From the NCBI GenBank assembly GCA_037355855.1, contig CM074762.1, positions 5,394,001 through 5,458,000 on the forward strand: DNA of 64,000 bases. Reading direction: 5' to 3'. Shown piece by piece: positions 56,201-64,000 of the stretch (positions within the stretch are counted from its first letter, which is position 1; each line of letters opens with the position of its first letter). The notes below the pieces were generated by a model, which saw nothing but the letters and a program-made list of their open reading frames with translations, was not told the DNA's origin and made no database searches. This stretch comes from Pseudo-nitzschia pungens (Eukaryota > Bacillariophyta > Bacillariophyceae > Bacillariales > Bacillariaceae). Position numbers and translations under genes: made by a program.

Positions 56201-56478
56201 CTTTGGAGGTCCTCACTATGGTAGACAATCACATCCAAGAGATGAATGTTGCCGAATTATCACCCACTGTCCGTGCCAAAGCCAGGGAGCTGTTGAAGAG
56301 GTTCGACGAATACAATCGAAAGTTGGAACACGGGACGCCTAGAACCAAAGCCGAATCTAGAAAGGTTCTGCTCGACGTTTGGAAAAAACTGAAACTCCTC
56401 CGTTGTTCTTCTACCAAACGAAGATCTTCGTCGAAGCAAAACAGCGATAGCAAACATTTCAATTTTGATGATGTTTAG
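53218..56478 (+). CDS. Hyaluronan-synthase-like family 2 glycosyltransferase
   Basis: An intronless frame of 1086 residues. Residues 1-195 are acidic and Ser-rich. From 199 to about 740 it follows class I hyaluronan synthase: two N-terminal membrane spans (199-227 and about 240-263), VCIDGNGDESLYMKDIF (D319), CIMQKWGGKREVMYTAF (about 376-392), VCDSDT (D408-S-D410), SLRYWMAFNVERACQS and SGPLGMYRN, GDDRHLTNRM (from 508), QQTRWSKSFFREW (QxxRW, from 546), then four to five spans with SLLPAKVYAI and GWGTSGRK (658-665). GWGTSGRK and KWGGKREVMYTAF mark hyaluronan synthases rather than cellulose or chitin synthases. The expected reaction alternates UDP-GlcNAc and UDP-GlcA into a polymer extruded through the membrane. 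The 345-residue C-terminal tail is acidic and repeats KALEVLxMVDxH-type units at about 818, 932, 995 and 1022. Third codon positions look less GC-rich than in COQ2 or the ABC1 kinase. Chitin synthase is the less likely alternative. Confidence 0.85.
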   Translation: MKDETNKEKSDPIHVNDDSGVDGDDCHYDDIDSDIEPPPSLSSLSGEDESIVPYPTSGESIEKQEDNGKTVDEEVVNNETEHQESIVPYVGDVVNFDKPFEEQMEQKTDEVDPDVRSLSSVSLSSPENSSSTGEAEESQTESSSSLVGIDICQPTVVDVPGYRFGSGPPPGPVQRKAGDDLVTLPHGSLVGGGSRWNQTFYLIRFVFTMGLAIFILAGMSWSYWLGFSLLHNEYDTLAFGVYGAFLAGHVALQYLFAFREHRMQKRRAERPRLPDHGSRKIAVQVSAYLEDPDYLYRCLQSIKDLKYPRENLKVLVCIDGNGDESLYMKDIFLRVFEDEKPAFFRWDYNFHELPLNATDTANGVDVLKATVANHRVTCIMQKWGGKREVMYTAFRILQDMTDYIQVCDSDTILDPDATDELARVLDEEPTTGAVGGDVKILNDGDSFVSFLSSLRYWMAFNVERACQSHFGVVSCISGPLGMYRNIWLQEFLDLWSDQKFIGEICTFGDDRHLTNRMLQFGYATKFTAYAICATETPAEYVRWLAQQTRWSKSFFREWLFNALWWHKHHPWMVYESIVSGAFPFFVIYTCIYMTWSGSLWNVIYLLLSIQGVGLVKGILASFICRSGRMVFISFYSCLYMTSLLPAKVYAILTITNKGWGTSGRKTLITRYNALIPVVAWFAILIPGLFFSTGIDVKDSLALRGGDVEDIELMFLIWGVLTYIAYWIISVAAWKIFVRGDLRTKEEFSVEDNFRFGDTGDTSSDEVSSRAKSGGDRSVDKPTEASDTSNSSVSSVSQPKTNTEANDTVSEVKTIRTKALEVLAMVDDHLRKTQRFPTVATADDKSRQSEQNGGEDLAFVEDDLEMGLKNFEEEDTPALSDGKEETQAIVSRSHVVDEQLVQAESEDAEDLETGKTSNEEGCTSKPHVLVPGALEVLELVEEHFRQVESEDSGLIDSKDSVSSMYSQDSMSIHSNRTEIGEEEEEAPDSPTAHAKALEVLTMVDNHIQEMNVAELSPTVRAKARELLKRFDEYNRKLEHGTPRTKAESRKVLLDVWKKLKLLRCSSTKRRSSSKQNSDSKHFNFDDV

Positions 56479-57501
56479 TGCGATACGGTCAAAATCGTTG
56501 CAACTGTTATAAGATTGATTGATGCAAAACAAACCAAACAGAAAGACATTCCATTTTTGGAGAAAACCGATTCATTCGCTCTCCCAAAATCGAATCCAAC
56601 CACCAACCAACTAGAGCAGAACCCAACCGATTACTACGACCCCCGTGATATGTCAGAGAGTGTTGCATTGCCAGGGACGGCAACGAATTATGACTCTGTG
56701 GGCATGCCACTGACAAGGAGGACTTGCTTAACATTCTTGTCCGGTACAAACTGCTGCAGCTCGTCCACAAAAAATCAGCGACACATAAGAATTCATGTCT
56801 TGTGCAATACCCCCATCCCAATAGTACTAATACTATGTGTGAACATCATCATTTTTTGTACAACTCAATCAGTGTGATTCACAATCCATGACCAGCAATA
56901 ATGAAAAAAGTGTAACAGATAGATGATAAAAAAAATTATATCCCCATCACGTAGCAAGAAGCTCAAAACGACTTGCAATAGCTATTACTACTACTACTAG
57001 TGTTAATAGTTCGCGCTACAATATTATTGTGAGAGTCTGTTTTCTTCTCCGTCTCTCGGAGCTGGTGGTGTGTCGTGTACTTCAGAATTCGCAACAACAC
57101 AAAGTCCACTCCAAGTGCCTACCGGCGGTACGTGAATTTAAGGATAGTTCTTGTTAGGATTTTCATTTCATCATGTGTTGTAGGAATAGTACTACTACTA
57201 GTACAGTCTGTGCTTGCCCTTTGCAATCCAATCCATCTCTTTTGCGAAGAATGAATCGTTTCGATCCTGTTGACAATGGATACCGTTCGCGCAAAGCAAC
57301 ACAGATTGGCTGTTTGGGGCCAGAACCAGTGAAAGTGCTTCTTCCTATGCACGCTCTAGTCGACTGTCTGGTGACAGCCTAGCTAACTGGCTTTGACGAC
57401 TTTCTTTCCTTTCTCTTTTGGTTGACTTGTTGCATTCCTTGTTGTTCTTGTTTGCTCGGGCAAAAGCCACCACACCAGCAGGAATCATCCTCATCCCCAC
57501 A
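56479..57501. other. Spacer between two 3' ends
   Basis: AT-rich tract after the synthase stop, with CCAACCACCAACCAACTAG near 56598. A (TACTAC)n tract (56988-57003) and TACTACTACTAGTAC near 57190 are the only regular features. No gene or clear RNA seen. Confidence 0.45.
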
Positions 57502-59169
57502 TCATCGCTCGTCCGTAGTACTACTAGTACTAGCACCAGTGGCTTGGTGGTTGTGGTGGTGGGACCGAACCAGCGAGCACGACGCCTCCTCGTAGTCCCA
57601 CTGCGCTCGTTTCGACCGTGCAATGGCGGGAGTCGCCACGCAGCACTGAATCCAGAACTCGACCATTCGGAGCGCAAATCCCACCAGAAACAAGAGCTGT
57701 CCCTCCCCGGTGGACCAGTCAAAGAAGGTGAAAGCCACCATACTGCTTTCGGTCTGGGAGATGCTCCTTGTTTCCCCATCCCCACCGCCGCCGTCATGGT
57801 CATAGCCATCATAGACCACATTATTCCCCCCCTGGAACAGCGAGGCCAGGCACACACCGTGGTGCCAATACAGGACCTCCGCCGAGGCCAACAGCCCCAG
57901 GAGGGACCACAGGCAGGCCGCGGCCTTGGAGCAGTTCGCGTCGTAGTCCGGGTAGAGCCGGAGGACGCCCAGCGCCAGCGTCGGGACACAGGCCACCAGC
58001 GCCACCAGCAGGCTTCCGACGATCCAGGGGCTGGCGGCGGCGCACGCGCCGCAGTCTTCGGGGGACACCAGGAACTGCTCCATTCCTTGCGTGGTGCAAA
58101 AGTCGCGGAATGCCACCACCACCACCTCGGTCGTTGCCGTCGTTGCCGCGTAATCATTCGCAGTAGTAGTAGCAGTAAAATCATCATGCAAAGTACTTGT
58201 TGTTGGAGTTGCAGTTGCAGTTGCCGCCACATTGGGATTGTCAATGGCCACGGAGAGCAATCCCAGGAACAGTCTCACGGGAAGGTAGTCCCGCTTCGGA
58301 TCCTCCAGCTCGGTCCGGGCAAAGGATGCTCGGGTCAGGAAGGAGTCGCTGAGCGCCGCAGTCGACAGCAGCGTGACCAGGAATCCGCAGGCGTTGAGCA
58401 CGAGGGCGTGTGTCAATACCCACGTGCGCAATCGGATGCTGCTGCCGGTAGACGATCTAGTACTATGAATCGTACCAGTATTACTCCCGTGTTCTTCGTC
58501 TGTTTCGCCTCCTTTTTGCACTCTGTCTCCTCCAAAGAAGCCCCACCATCCAATCGCGACGCACAAGGGGTTCTCTTCCAAGAGCCACGGGCACACCGTC
58601 AGGAGCGGCGAAAGAAGGCAAACGTCGCAGGGTGGCCGGGGGCATTCGCTGCTCGGATCGTGACGGTCGATGACGGTCCCGTCGACGCGGTCGTAAATCC
58701 AGCGACGCGGAATCCTCGACGACGAAGACGAGTCCCCGTTGCGATCGACAGTGTTGTCGCAGTCGGAGCTGCAGTCGCGGTCGGAGTCGGAGTCGCGGTC
58801 GTCTGGACTGTTTCGTAGGGTCGAGGAGGTGCTCCTGCTGATGTTCCTGTTCCTGTTTCTGTTCCTGCTGATGTTGCTATTGCTGTTGATGTTGCTGCTC
58901 CTCCTGATCGATCCGTCCGCGGAGTGATCTTGGTCGCGTTCCATGGTCCGGGTGCTCTGTTGGTGAAGGGCGAATCGTTGGTTCGAATCTCGACCGTCAT
59001 TGTCGGTTTCGTAGTCGGTGTCATAGTCGTCATCGTCGACTCGAGCGGTTCTTTCGGTGTGGTTATTGCCGATAGAGTCATAAAACTCCTCGTCGATCGT
59101 TGTTCTTCGTTTTCTGTTGCTGGTCCGACGGGAGGAGCAGGAACTCCTTCTTCGGGACGAGGATGTCAT
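57502..59169 (-). CDS. Four-span membrane protein of unknown function
   Basis: An ATG-initiated frame of 555 residues. The first about 170 are Ser/Arg/Asn/Asp-rich with SDSDRD and (NRNRN) runs. Four hydrophobic segments follow: THALVLNACGFLVTLLSTAAL (about 258-278), IVGSLLVALVACVPTLALGVL (about 377-397), AACLWSLLGLLASAEVLYWHHGVCLASL (about 412-439) and LLFLVGFALRMVEFWIQCCVA (about 487-507). The long loop between the first two has paired cysteines (FCTTQ...EDCGACAAASPW), suggesting a disulfide-stabilised lumenal or extracellular loop. The tail is His/Ser-rich. The topology resembles tetraspan/claudin-like proteins but no signature was recognised, so no function is claimed. The frame stays open through conserved-looking hydrophobic blocks, which supports a real gene. 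Confidence 0.65.
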   Translation of the reverse strand: MTSSSRRRSSCSSRRTSNRKRRTTIDEEFYDSIGNNHTERTARVDDDDYDTDYETDNDGRDSNQRFALHQQSTRTMERDQDHSADGSIRRSSNINSNSNISRNRNRNRNISRSTSSTLRNSPDDRDSDSDRDCSSDCDNTVDRNGDSSSSSRIPRRWIYDRVDGTVIDRHDPSSECPRPPCDVCLLSPLLTVCPWLLEENPLCVAIGWWGFFGGDRVQKGGETDEEHGSNTGTIHSTRSSTGSSIRLRTWVLTHALVLNACGFLVTLLSTAALSDSFLTRASFARTELEDPKRDYLPVRLFLGLLSVAIDNPNVAATATATPTTSTLHDDFTATTTANDYAATTATTEVVVVAFRDFCTTQGMEQFLVSPEDCGACAAASPWIVGSLLVALVACVPTLALGVLRLYPDYDANCSKAAACLWSLLGLLASAEVLYWHHGVCLASLFQGGNNVVYDGYDHDGGGGDGETRSISQTESSMVAFTFFDWSTGEGQLLFLVGFALRMVEFWIQCCVATPAIARSKRAQWDYEEASCSLVRSHHHNHQATGASTSSTTDER

Positions 59170-61108
59170 GTTTCGTGGATGGACGTTCTGTGATGCTGGA
59201 TTGAATGAGATTAAATTATTGGATTAGATCAGATCAGATCAGATTAGATTGAATTCAATCCAATCCAATCCAATTCAATTCAATTGCAGTCGCGTCGGAG
59301 TGGAATGCAATGCGATGGATCGATCCAGACTTGTCGCTGGGATGTGCTAGGTTGTACAAGAAAAAGTATCACTAAACATCTTACTACTACTGCTAGTAAG
59401 AGCACTCTAGGAGACGTCCTAGTGGTAGTAGTATGGTTTGTGCTGCGGGTGAAGGGATCTGTATTCGTTGCTGCGTGACGCAGGAAAGAACATGCATGCT
59501 TTGTATGTGCTTCGATCGACGAAGATGTTATCATCATACGGTATGCATACCGGTACTACGGTGGTTGTTCCGATTGGCATCTCCGTTTCGGTACTTACCG
59601 TGGTGTACTGTACGTACGAAAAATCCTCTCATTATTCTTGTTCTTACTGGGGTAAGGTTACGAACTACGTACATTCAAGTACAAAAAAATACGTTCTACG
59701 ACATTACTACGTATTCGTACTTTGTTTTTTTTATCGGATTTTGTGGCGTCGGCGGGTTCGGTTTGTTTGGGAGAACCGTACCACGACTCAAAATCGATCG
59801 TGCGTTACGCCGAAAGAAAAACCTTTGGTCCGACAATCAATAGCTAAAAATAGAATGGAATCCAGGGAAACGCCGCAAAGGACACAAACGAAACGCACGA
59901 GTGGGTCCTTTCGAGTCGAGTCAGTCAGTCACTCGGTCGTCGAAAAAGGCGCCAATTGTACAGGTAACCTTACCGGTAGGTAAGTCGTGTACTTATCGCA
60001 TCATCATCATCATCATCATCATCTGTGACACAATGCGGTACGAGTACCTTACCGTACGATACAAAAATTGTACCGGTATCGTTTTTGGATTATTCTTTTT
60101 TTTTCATGCTAGAATTCTGTCATTTTTCTGTTTTTTGGAATCACAGAAAAAGATGTCCAACCAAACGAAAACGAATCAGAATCAATCTCAATCAATCGTC
60201 AATCTCAATCAACCAATCAATCAACCAATCAATTTTAAAAAGCCAATCGATCCGTCACGGAAGGTGATTGATTGATTCATTCGGCGCTCGTACGTGTTCC
60301 CAACACTCTCACTTGTCGCACGCAATCGTCCCGGGGCAGTCGTCACTTTTAGATGAGATGATTGTCAGTCCGTCAGACGGTCACAAAACGGCAATTAAAA
60401 TAATAGTAGAAGTGAATCAATCAATTCGTCAACAATTCGAACCGATACTAACCGTAACCTTACTTCGTAATACGGTAACACTGCAATAATTACCGTACGT
60501 AATGTGAGTAAGATTACTTGTAGTAAGTAATACTCATGGCAACAAGGATTGTTATTGTGGAAAAGCGTCTTCATCCATCATTTTTAGTAACCCATCCATC
60601 AATCACAATCCATCGTCAACCAAAGTTACCGCTGATGGAAGGACAGACAAGCGAACGACCTTCATGATGACCATGGCAATCACCATTCTTTTGAAACCTG
60701 CTTTCCGCTGCACTCGAGATGAGAATGCGCAGAACTTCTCGTATGTTCCAAAAGCAAGAAAGATACCTCATCTTTGTCACCTGCTGATGGCAAACAGTAC
60801 GACTTTTCGACGTCCAAAAACTCCAGAGTTGATCTATTCGCTTATGCTATACGATGCCATACCATCGGTTCAAAAAAGTTTTCTAGTGCCTATTCTAAAA
60901 TTCGTGTCGCCCATCGGAGATGAGGTGCATTGGACAGAGCACACAGCGGGTGCGTTCGTGTCCGGGTCTGGTGTTGCTCACGTACCAATGTGTGCGCCGT
61001 GCATTCGTTTGGTGTCTAGCAGTGGGTTGCGGTGCGAGAATGGTGTTCACTAGCATATCGTGAATGGAACTCGGCTGTCGCAGAGTGAGTCGGCTCGGCT
61101 CGGCTCTG
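59170..61108. other. Spacer upstream of the four-span gene and past the cyclin gene
   Basis: (GATCA)n/(GATTA)n and (ATCCA)n/(ATTCA)n pentamer arrays (59218-59288) sit just upstream of the four-span protein start. GTAAGGTTAC/GTAACCTTAC motifs occur near 59650, 59963 and 60455. There are an (ATC)n tract at 60001-60022 and AATC/AACC repeats at 60180-60235. A 129-codon plus-strand frame (60664-61053) has no known domain and runs into the cyclin 3' side; it is not called. Confidence 0.45.
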
Positions 61109-62762
61109 CTACAGACTGTCTTCCATGCTCTCGTCACCGCTTCCCGCGTCTGGATATTCCAGCGGTAAAAACTTGATGTGAGACACTTTTCCGTACTTGG
61201 TCTTGGAATATTTCTTGGCCAGGGCCAGCAGCTCGCGGTTCTGTTCCAGGCGGTGCTTGTTCCTCAGCAGGGCCCGCGCCACGGGCAGGACGTCTTCCTC
61301 TCGGTAGAGCGAATAGCTCACCAGTGTGGGGCTCCAGTTGTGCCGACCGAGCTGCCGCCTGGCCAGAAGAATGGCAGCCGCCGCCAACTGGCTCGGCCGC
61401 CACTGGCAGGTAAGGTTCTCCAGGCTCAGCAGGGTTCCGTCCAGCAAAAAGCAGGCAAGCTGTGCCATCAGCTTGTCGGCGTGGGCCGCCTTGAGGAAGC
61501 GAACCAAAAAGGTGTGTGGGGTCGGAACCGTTACGTTATAGTTGAGTGTCTTGAGTATCTTTTCTTCCATGCGCAGAATCTGTGGTAACAAAAAAGAGGG
61601 TGTCGTGAGTATAGAGTGTTCATAATCCAAGCATAGACAATCGCGACGTCTTTCCACAAATACGCACCTTCGCTTCTGTATAGGCCCCGTCGCAAATGTA
61701 GGTCAGATCCCGGAGTTCCGGAACATACATTTCTTCGTACTTGGCCGAAACCAACAATGCCGTCACACCCACCAGCTGAAGGTCCCTCTTGACAATAATC
61801 TCGGACGTCTGCGCCAGGAACCGATCCAGAACGTTGATCGTCAGGTACAGCGTCTCCGGAAAGAGCTTGAACTTGTAGTGAACCTCGATGAGCCAATCCA
61901 CAAGAATGCACCGCATGGATTCGTTGATGTTGGGCTGCTTTCCGTGCGCGGCGCTTCCCATGTACATGCAATCCACCGAACACAGCTCTTCCTTGGAGCG
62001 AAAGTGTTCGTACATGTCGGCAACATAGTCCGTGACCGACAGGGGATCGTGGGCGTCCCGTGCATCAATGTCGTCCGGGATTCCGTTCTGGTAGCTGCTG
62101 GTGGAAACTGCGGTTGCAGAGGAAGCCTTGCGGTGGGGATCGGGAACCTCGGCATCTGCCGCAGGGTTCGAATCATCGGCGGCGGTGTCGTGGACATTGG
62201 CCTCGTGGACAGCAAGTGTTGCTCTCGTCGAGGATTGTTCTGTTTCAACAACCGCAGAGTGATGCCCCTGATCGTCTTCCTTTTTCGCTTGCTGCTTGGC
62301 GGTTTTGGGAGGTCGGCCCCGTCTGGGTTTGGAAGCAGCAGCTTGCGTGGTTGCCGTTGACGCTGATGCTGATGCTGATGCTGATGCTGACGTTGTCGTT
62401 GCAGTCGACGTTGTAGTTGCAGCTGTGGAAGAAGTTGCCGTTTTTATTTTGGACGATAATTCACCCCGGGTTTCGCGCTTTTCAGGCACTCCCTGTTGTT
62501 GGAATTGCTGTTGTTGTGTGGAGTTTGAATTCGCATTGGTGGCAACGGGTTTGAGAGCCCTTCCCTTTCGTTGCTTGGCCGCGGCTGCGGCTGTTGTGGT
62601 GTTTCCTGCGGGTTTGGTGCCCGAGGCAGTGGAAGTCCGTTGCCGTTTGGTTCTTGGAGGCAAGAGAGAGGGTGTGTCGTCCTCTGGGATCACTATCGGA
62701 CCTGCATTGGCGGTGCCTTCACCGGCGGAAAGCCGTTTTCGTGTGGCTCTGGTCAGTGGCAT
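61109..62762 (-). CDS. B-type cyclin with AT-hook (one intron)
   Basis: Exon 1 is 62762-61668 (365 codons) and exon 2 is 61579-61109, joined in phase 0 over an 88-bp intron (GTGCGT donor, T-rich ...gttaccacag acceptor); 521 residues. The cyclin N box reads MRCILVDWLIEVHYKFKLFPETLYLTINVLDRFL, with SAKYEEMYVPELRDLTYICDGAYT next; the splice joins AK to ILRMEEKILKTLNYNVTVPTPHTFLVRFL and the C-terminal cyclin fold. This is mitotic cyclin B/A type, the activator of CDK1. The N-terminal 240 residues are disordered and carry a D-box-like RGELSSKI and a basic KPRRGRPPKTAK segment that fits an AT-hook. The AT-hook is unusual for a cyclin, but it is intact in frame. Poly-Thr/Ala/Ser runs follow a CTGATG-type DNA repeat near 62360-62395. 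Confidence 0.9.
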
Positions 62763-64000
62763 TGCTCCTCGTCGATCGATGGATTGATTCTAGACAATGG
62801 TTGTTGTTATTGCGTGTAGCCTTCGCTATAAGTAATGGAAGCCTGTATCCAGTATTTTAGTGTTGGATCCGAATGGAATCGAATACAGTGGAATCACTGA
62901 GACGAATAACAATGGATTGAAAATCAGGATCCCCTTCGCCGTGTTTGTTGTCAATAGACAGGCTATCCGCTCCGATACACAACAATCAACTCCCGCACCG
63001 ACACCGATCTTGACAATGGCAGACTTTTGACAGCGATAAAGAGAGGATCAACGGAAGGATAGGAAACAATGACTGGGTCGTGCCGGTTACCGTAGGAATC
63101 GGTAGCGAGAATGGTGGGAGTAATGGTCAATTCGCTACCGGTACCGTACGAATAATCGATCCTCTATGAAATTCACAGCGGAAAGCGGAGCAGCACTAGA
63201 CGGATGGCGCTTGAAAGAACGAGTAACTTACTTGTACCTGTACCGCTGTAAGCCTTACTTACTTGTAGCGCAGAACCGCACCATTCATACGAATGATTAT
63301 GAACGAGGCTAAAAAAATCGTCCCTGGAAACAACCGGTTTTGATGTGGGCGTCCAAAAATGACAGAGAACCATCGGTGGATGGATTCATATTCCCCTCTT
63401 TCAATTAAAAGTCCTCCTGGGTTTGAATATCCCAAAAAAATCGTTGGGCATATTCAAAAACGAGCGCCCGCGCTCTGCCCGCGCAATTCCTTTCACGTAC
63501 TGGTGATTCGCAGCGCAGTCTTGTAGCTAACAATTTAAATTCGCCAAAACACCACTTAAAGGATGTTGTTGGTCGCACACGACCACGTTTGGGCGGTACG
63601 GGTTAACGAGAGCTGTTCCTGTCAAAAATTTGTCGTAGGAAGACGCCTGTCGGGGTCCAAGCGGCAATACTCGAAGGGCACGAAGCCGCCACCGAAAGGG
63701 GTCACGTGGAGGGAATTCATTCAAACCGGAAATTGGATCCAAAGGCATGCCTCCGTGCCGAGCATGGGCCTGCGAAACGACTCTCCCGAGTGATTGCTTT
63801 CAACAATCAATTTTTGAAGAGGGGGGAATAAGTTACGGTAGGCCCCCCGATTATTCGTCAATGGCTTTTCATGCTCGGAAGACCAGACAATGTAAGGTTA
63901 CTGTACCAGGTGGTAACCTTACTCGTCCTTGTACGAAATTGTACTAGACTACTAGTAAATGCTTGTTTTAATTTCTATTCTCAACAAGGACAAAGGCTAG
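62763..64000. other. Spacer upstream of the cyclin gene to the window end
   Basis: Holds the cyclin promoter. GGAATCGAATACAGTGGAATC pentamer-like sequence lies at 62873-62895. Host motifs reappear (ACCGGTACCGTACG near 63138; GTAAGGTTAC near 63892; GTAACCTTAC near 63913). Two overlapping frames of about 75 codons at 63527-63793 show no recognisable domain. No gene called. Confidence 0.45.

Noticed and set aside
60664..61053. 129-codon plus-strand frame
   Set aside because: No recognisable family, no targeting signal and close to the cyclin 3' end; cannot be told from chance.
63527..63793. Overlapping frames of about 75 codons on both strands
   Set aside because: Neither matches a family I recognise; length is within chance expectation.

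Overview
The window reads as nuclear DNA of a photosynthetic stramenopile, most likely a pennate diatom. This rests on three things: short GT-AG introns in intron-poor genes; proteins whose N-termini look like bipartite plastid presequences (signal peptide followed by F, as in EGF-TAP, VAG-FSF, CNG-FF); and a Crypton-type tyrosine recombinase of a kind common in diatoms. The species cannot be read from the sequence. Host genes are well spaced and lie on both strands. They are separated by 0.5-2 kb spacers rich in pentanucleotide microsatellites and in a recurrent short motif, GTAAGGTTAC / GTAACCTTAC, often beside the palindrome ACCGTACGGT.

Left part (1-35.6 kb), conserved host genes: a YghU-type glutathione S-transferase cut by the window edge; a plastid DUF2358-like protein; a phytanoyl-CoA-dioxygenase-like 2OG-Fe(II) enzyme; a spliced TIM23 mitochondrial import channel subunit; a DUF4116 repeat protein; a glutaredoxin-like protein; a divergent mitochondrial-carrier-like protein; a secreted cysteine-rich duplicated-module protein; a spliced TPR/Mlp-type nuclear basket protein with C-terminal FG repeats; a plastid ABC1 kinase fused to a serine beta-lactamase-like domain; a spliced plastid ClpS adaptor; and COQ2. 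They do not form an operon-like unit. Two homologous miniature palindromic elements lie at 16.2 and 17.1 kb, and a decayed gag-like fragment may lie at 26.6-26.9 kb.

Middle part (36-51 kb), mobile DNA. A Crypton gene (tyrosine recombinase plus GCR1_C DNA-binding domain) is broken by a one-base difference in a C/G homopolymer. Beside it is a 12 kb composite. One copy of a DNA transposon, here called element X (39,000-39,620 plus 46,089-51,065), has been interrupted by a second, inverted copy of the same family (39,621-46,088). All four ends carry the terminal inverted repeat beginning CGTCCGAAAACTGG. The inner insertion is flanked by a TT duplication and the outer one by TG. Both copies keep a short zinc-finger-like first ORF, but the rest is replaced by minisatellites, a 181-bp satellite array and a tRNA-like Pol III module, so both look non-autonomous. 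The result is a giant imperfect palindrome.

Right part (51-64 kb): an intronless hyaluronan-synthase-like family 2 glycosyltransferase with long acidic N-terminal and repeat-bearing C-terminal extensions; a four-span membrane protein of unknown function; and a spliced B-type cyclin with an AT-hook. The hyaluronan synthase and the self-nested transposon are the two most notable items. Domain calls come from recognised family motifs read by eye. No database search was run.
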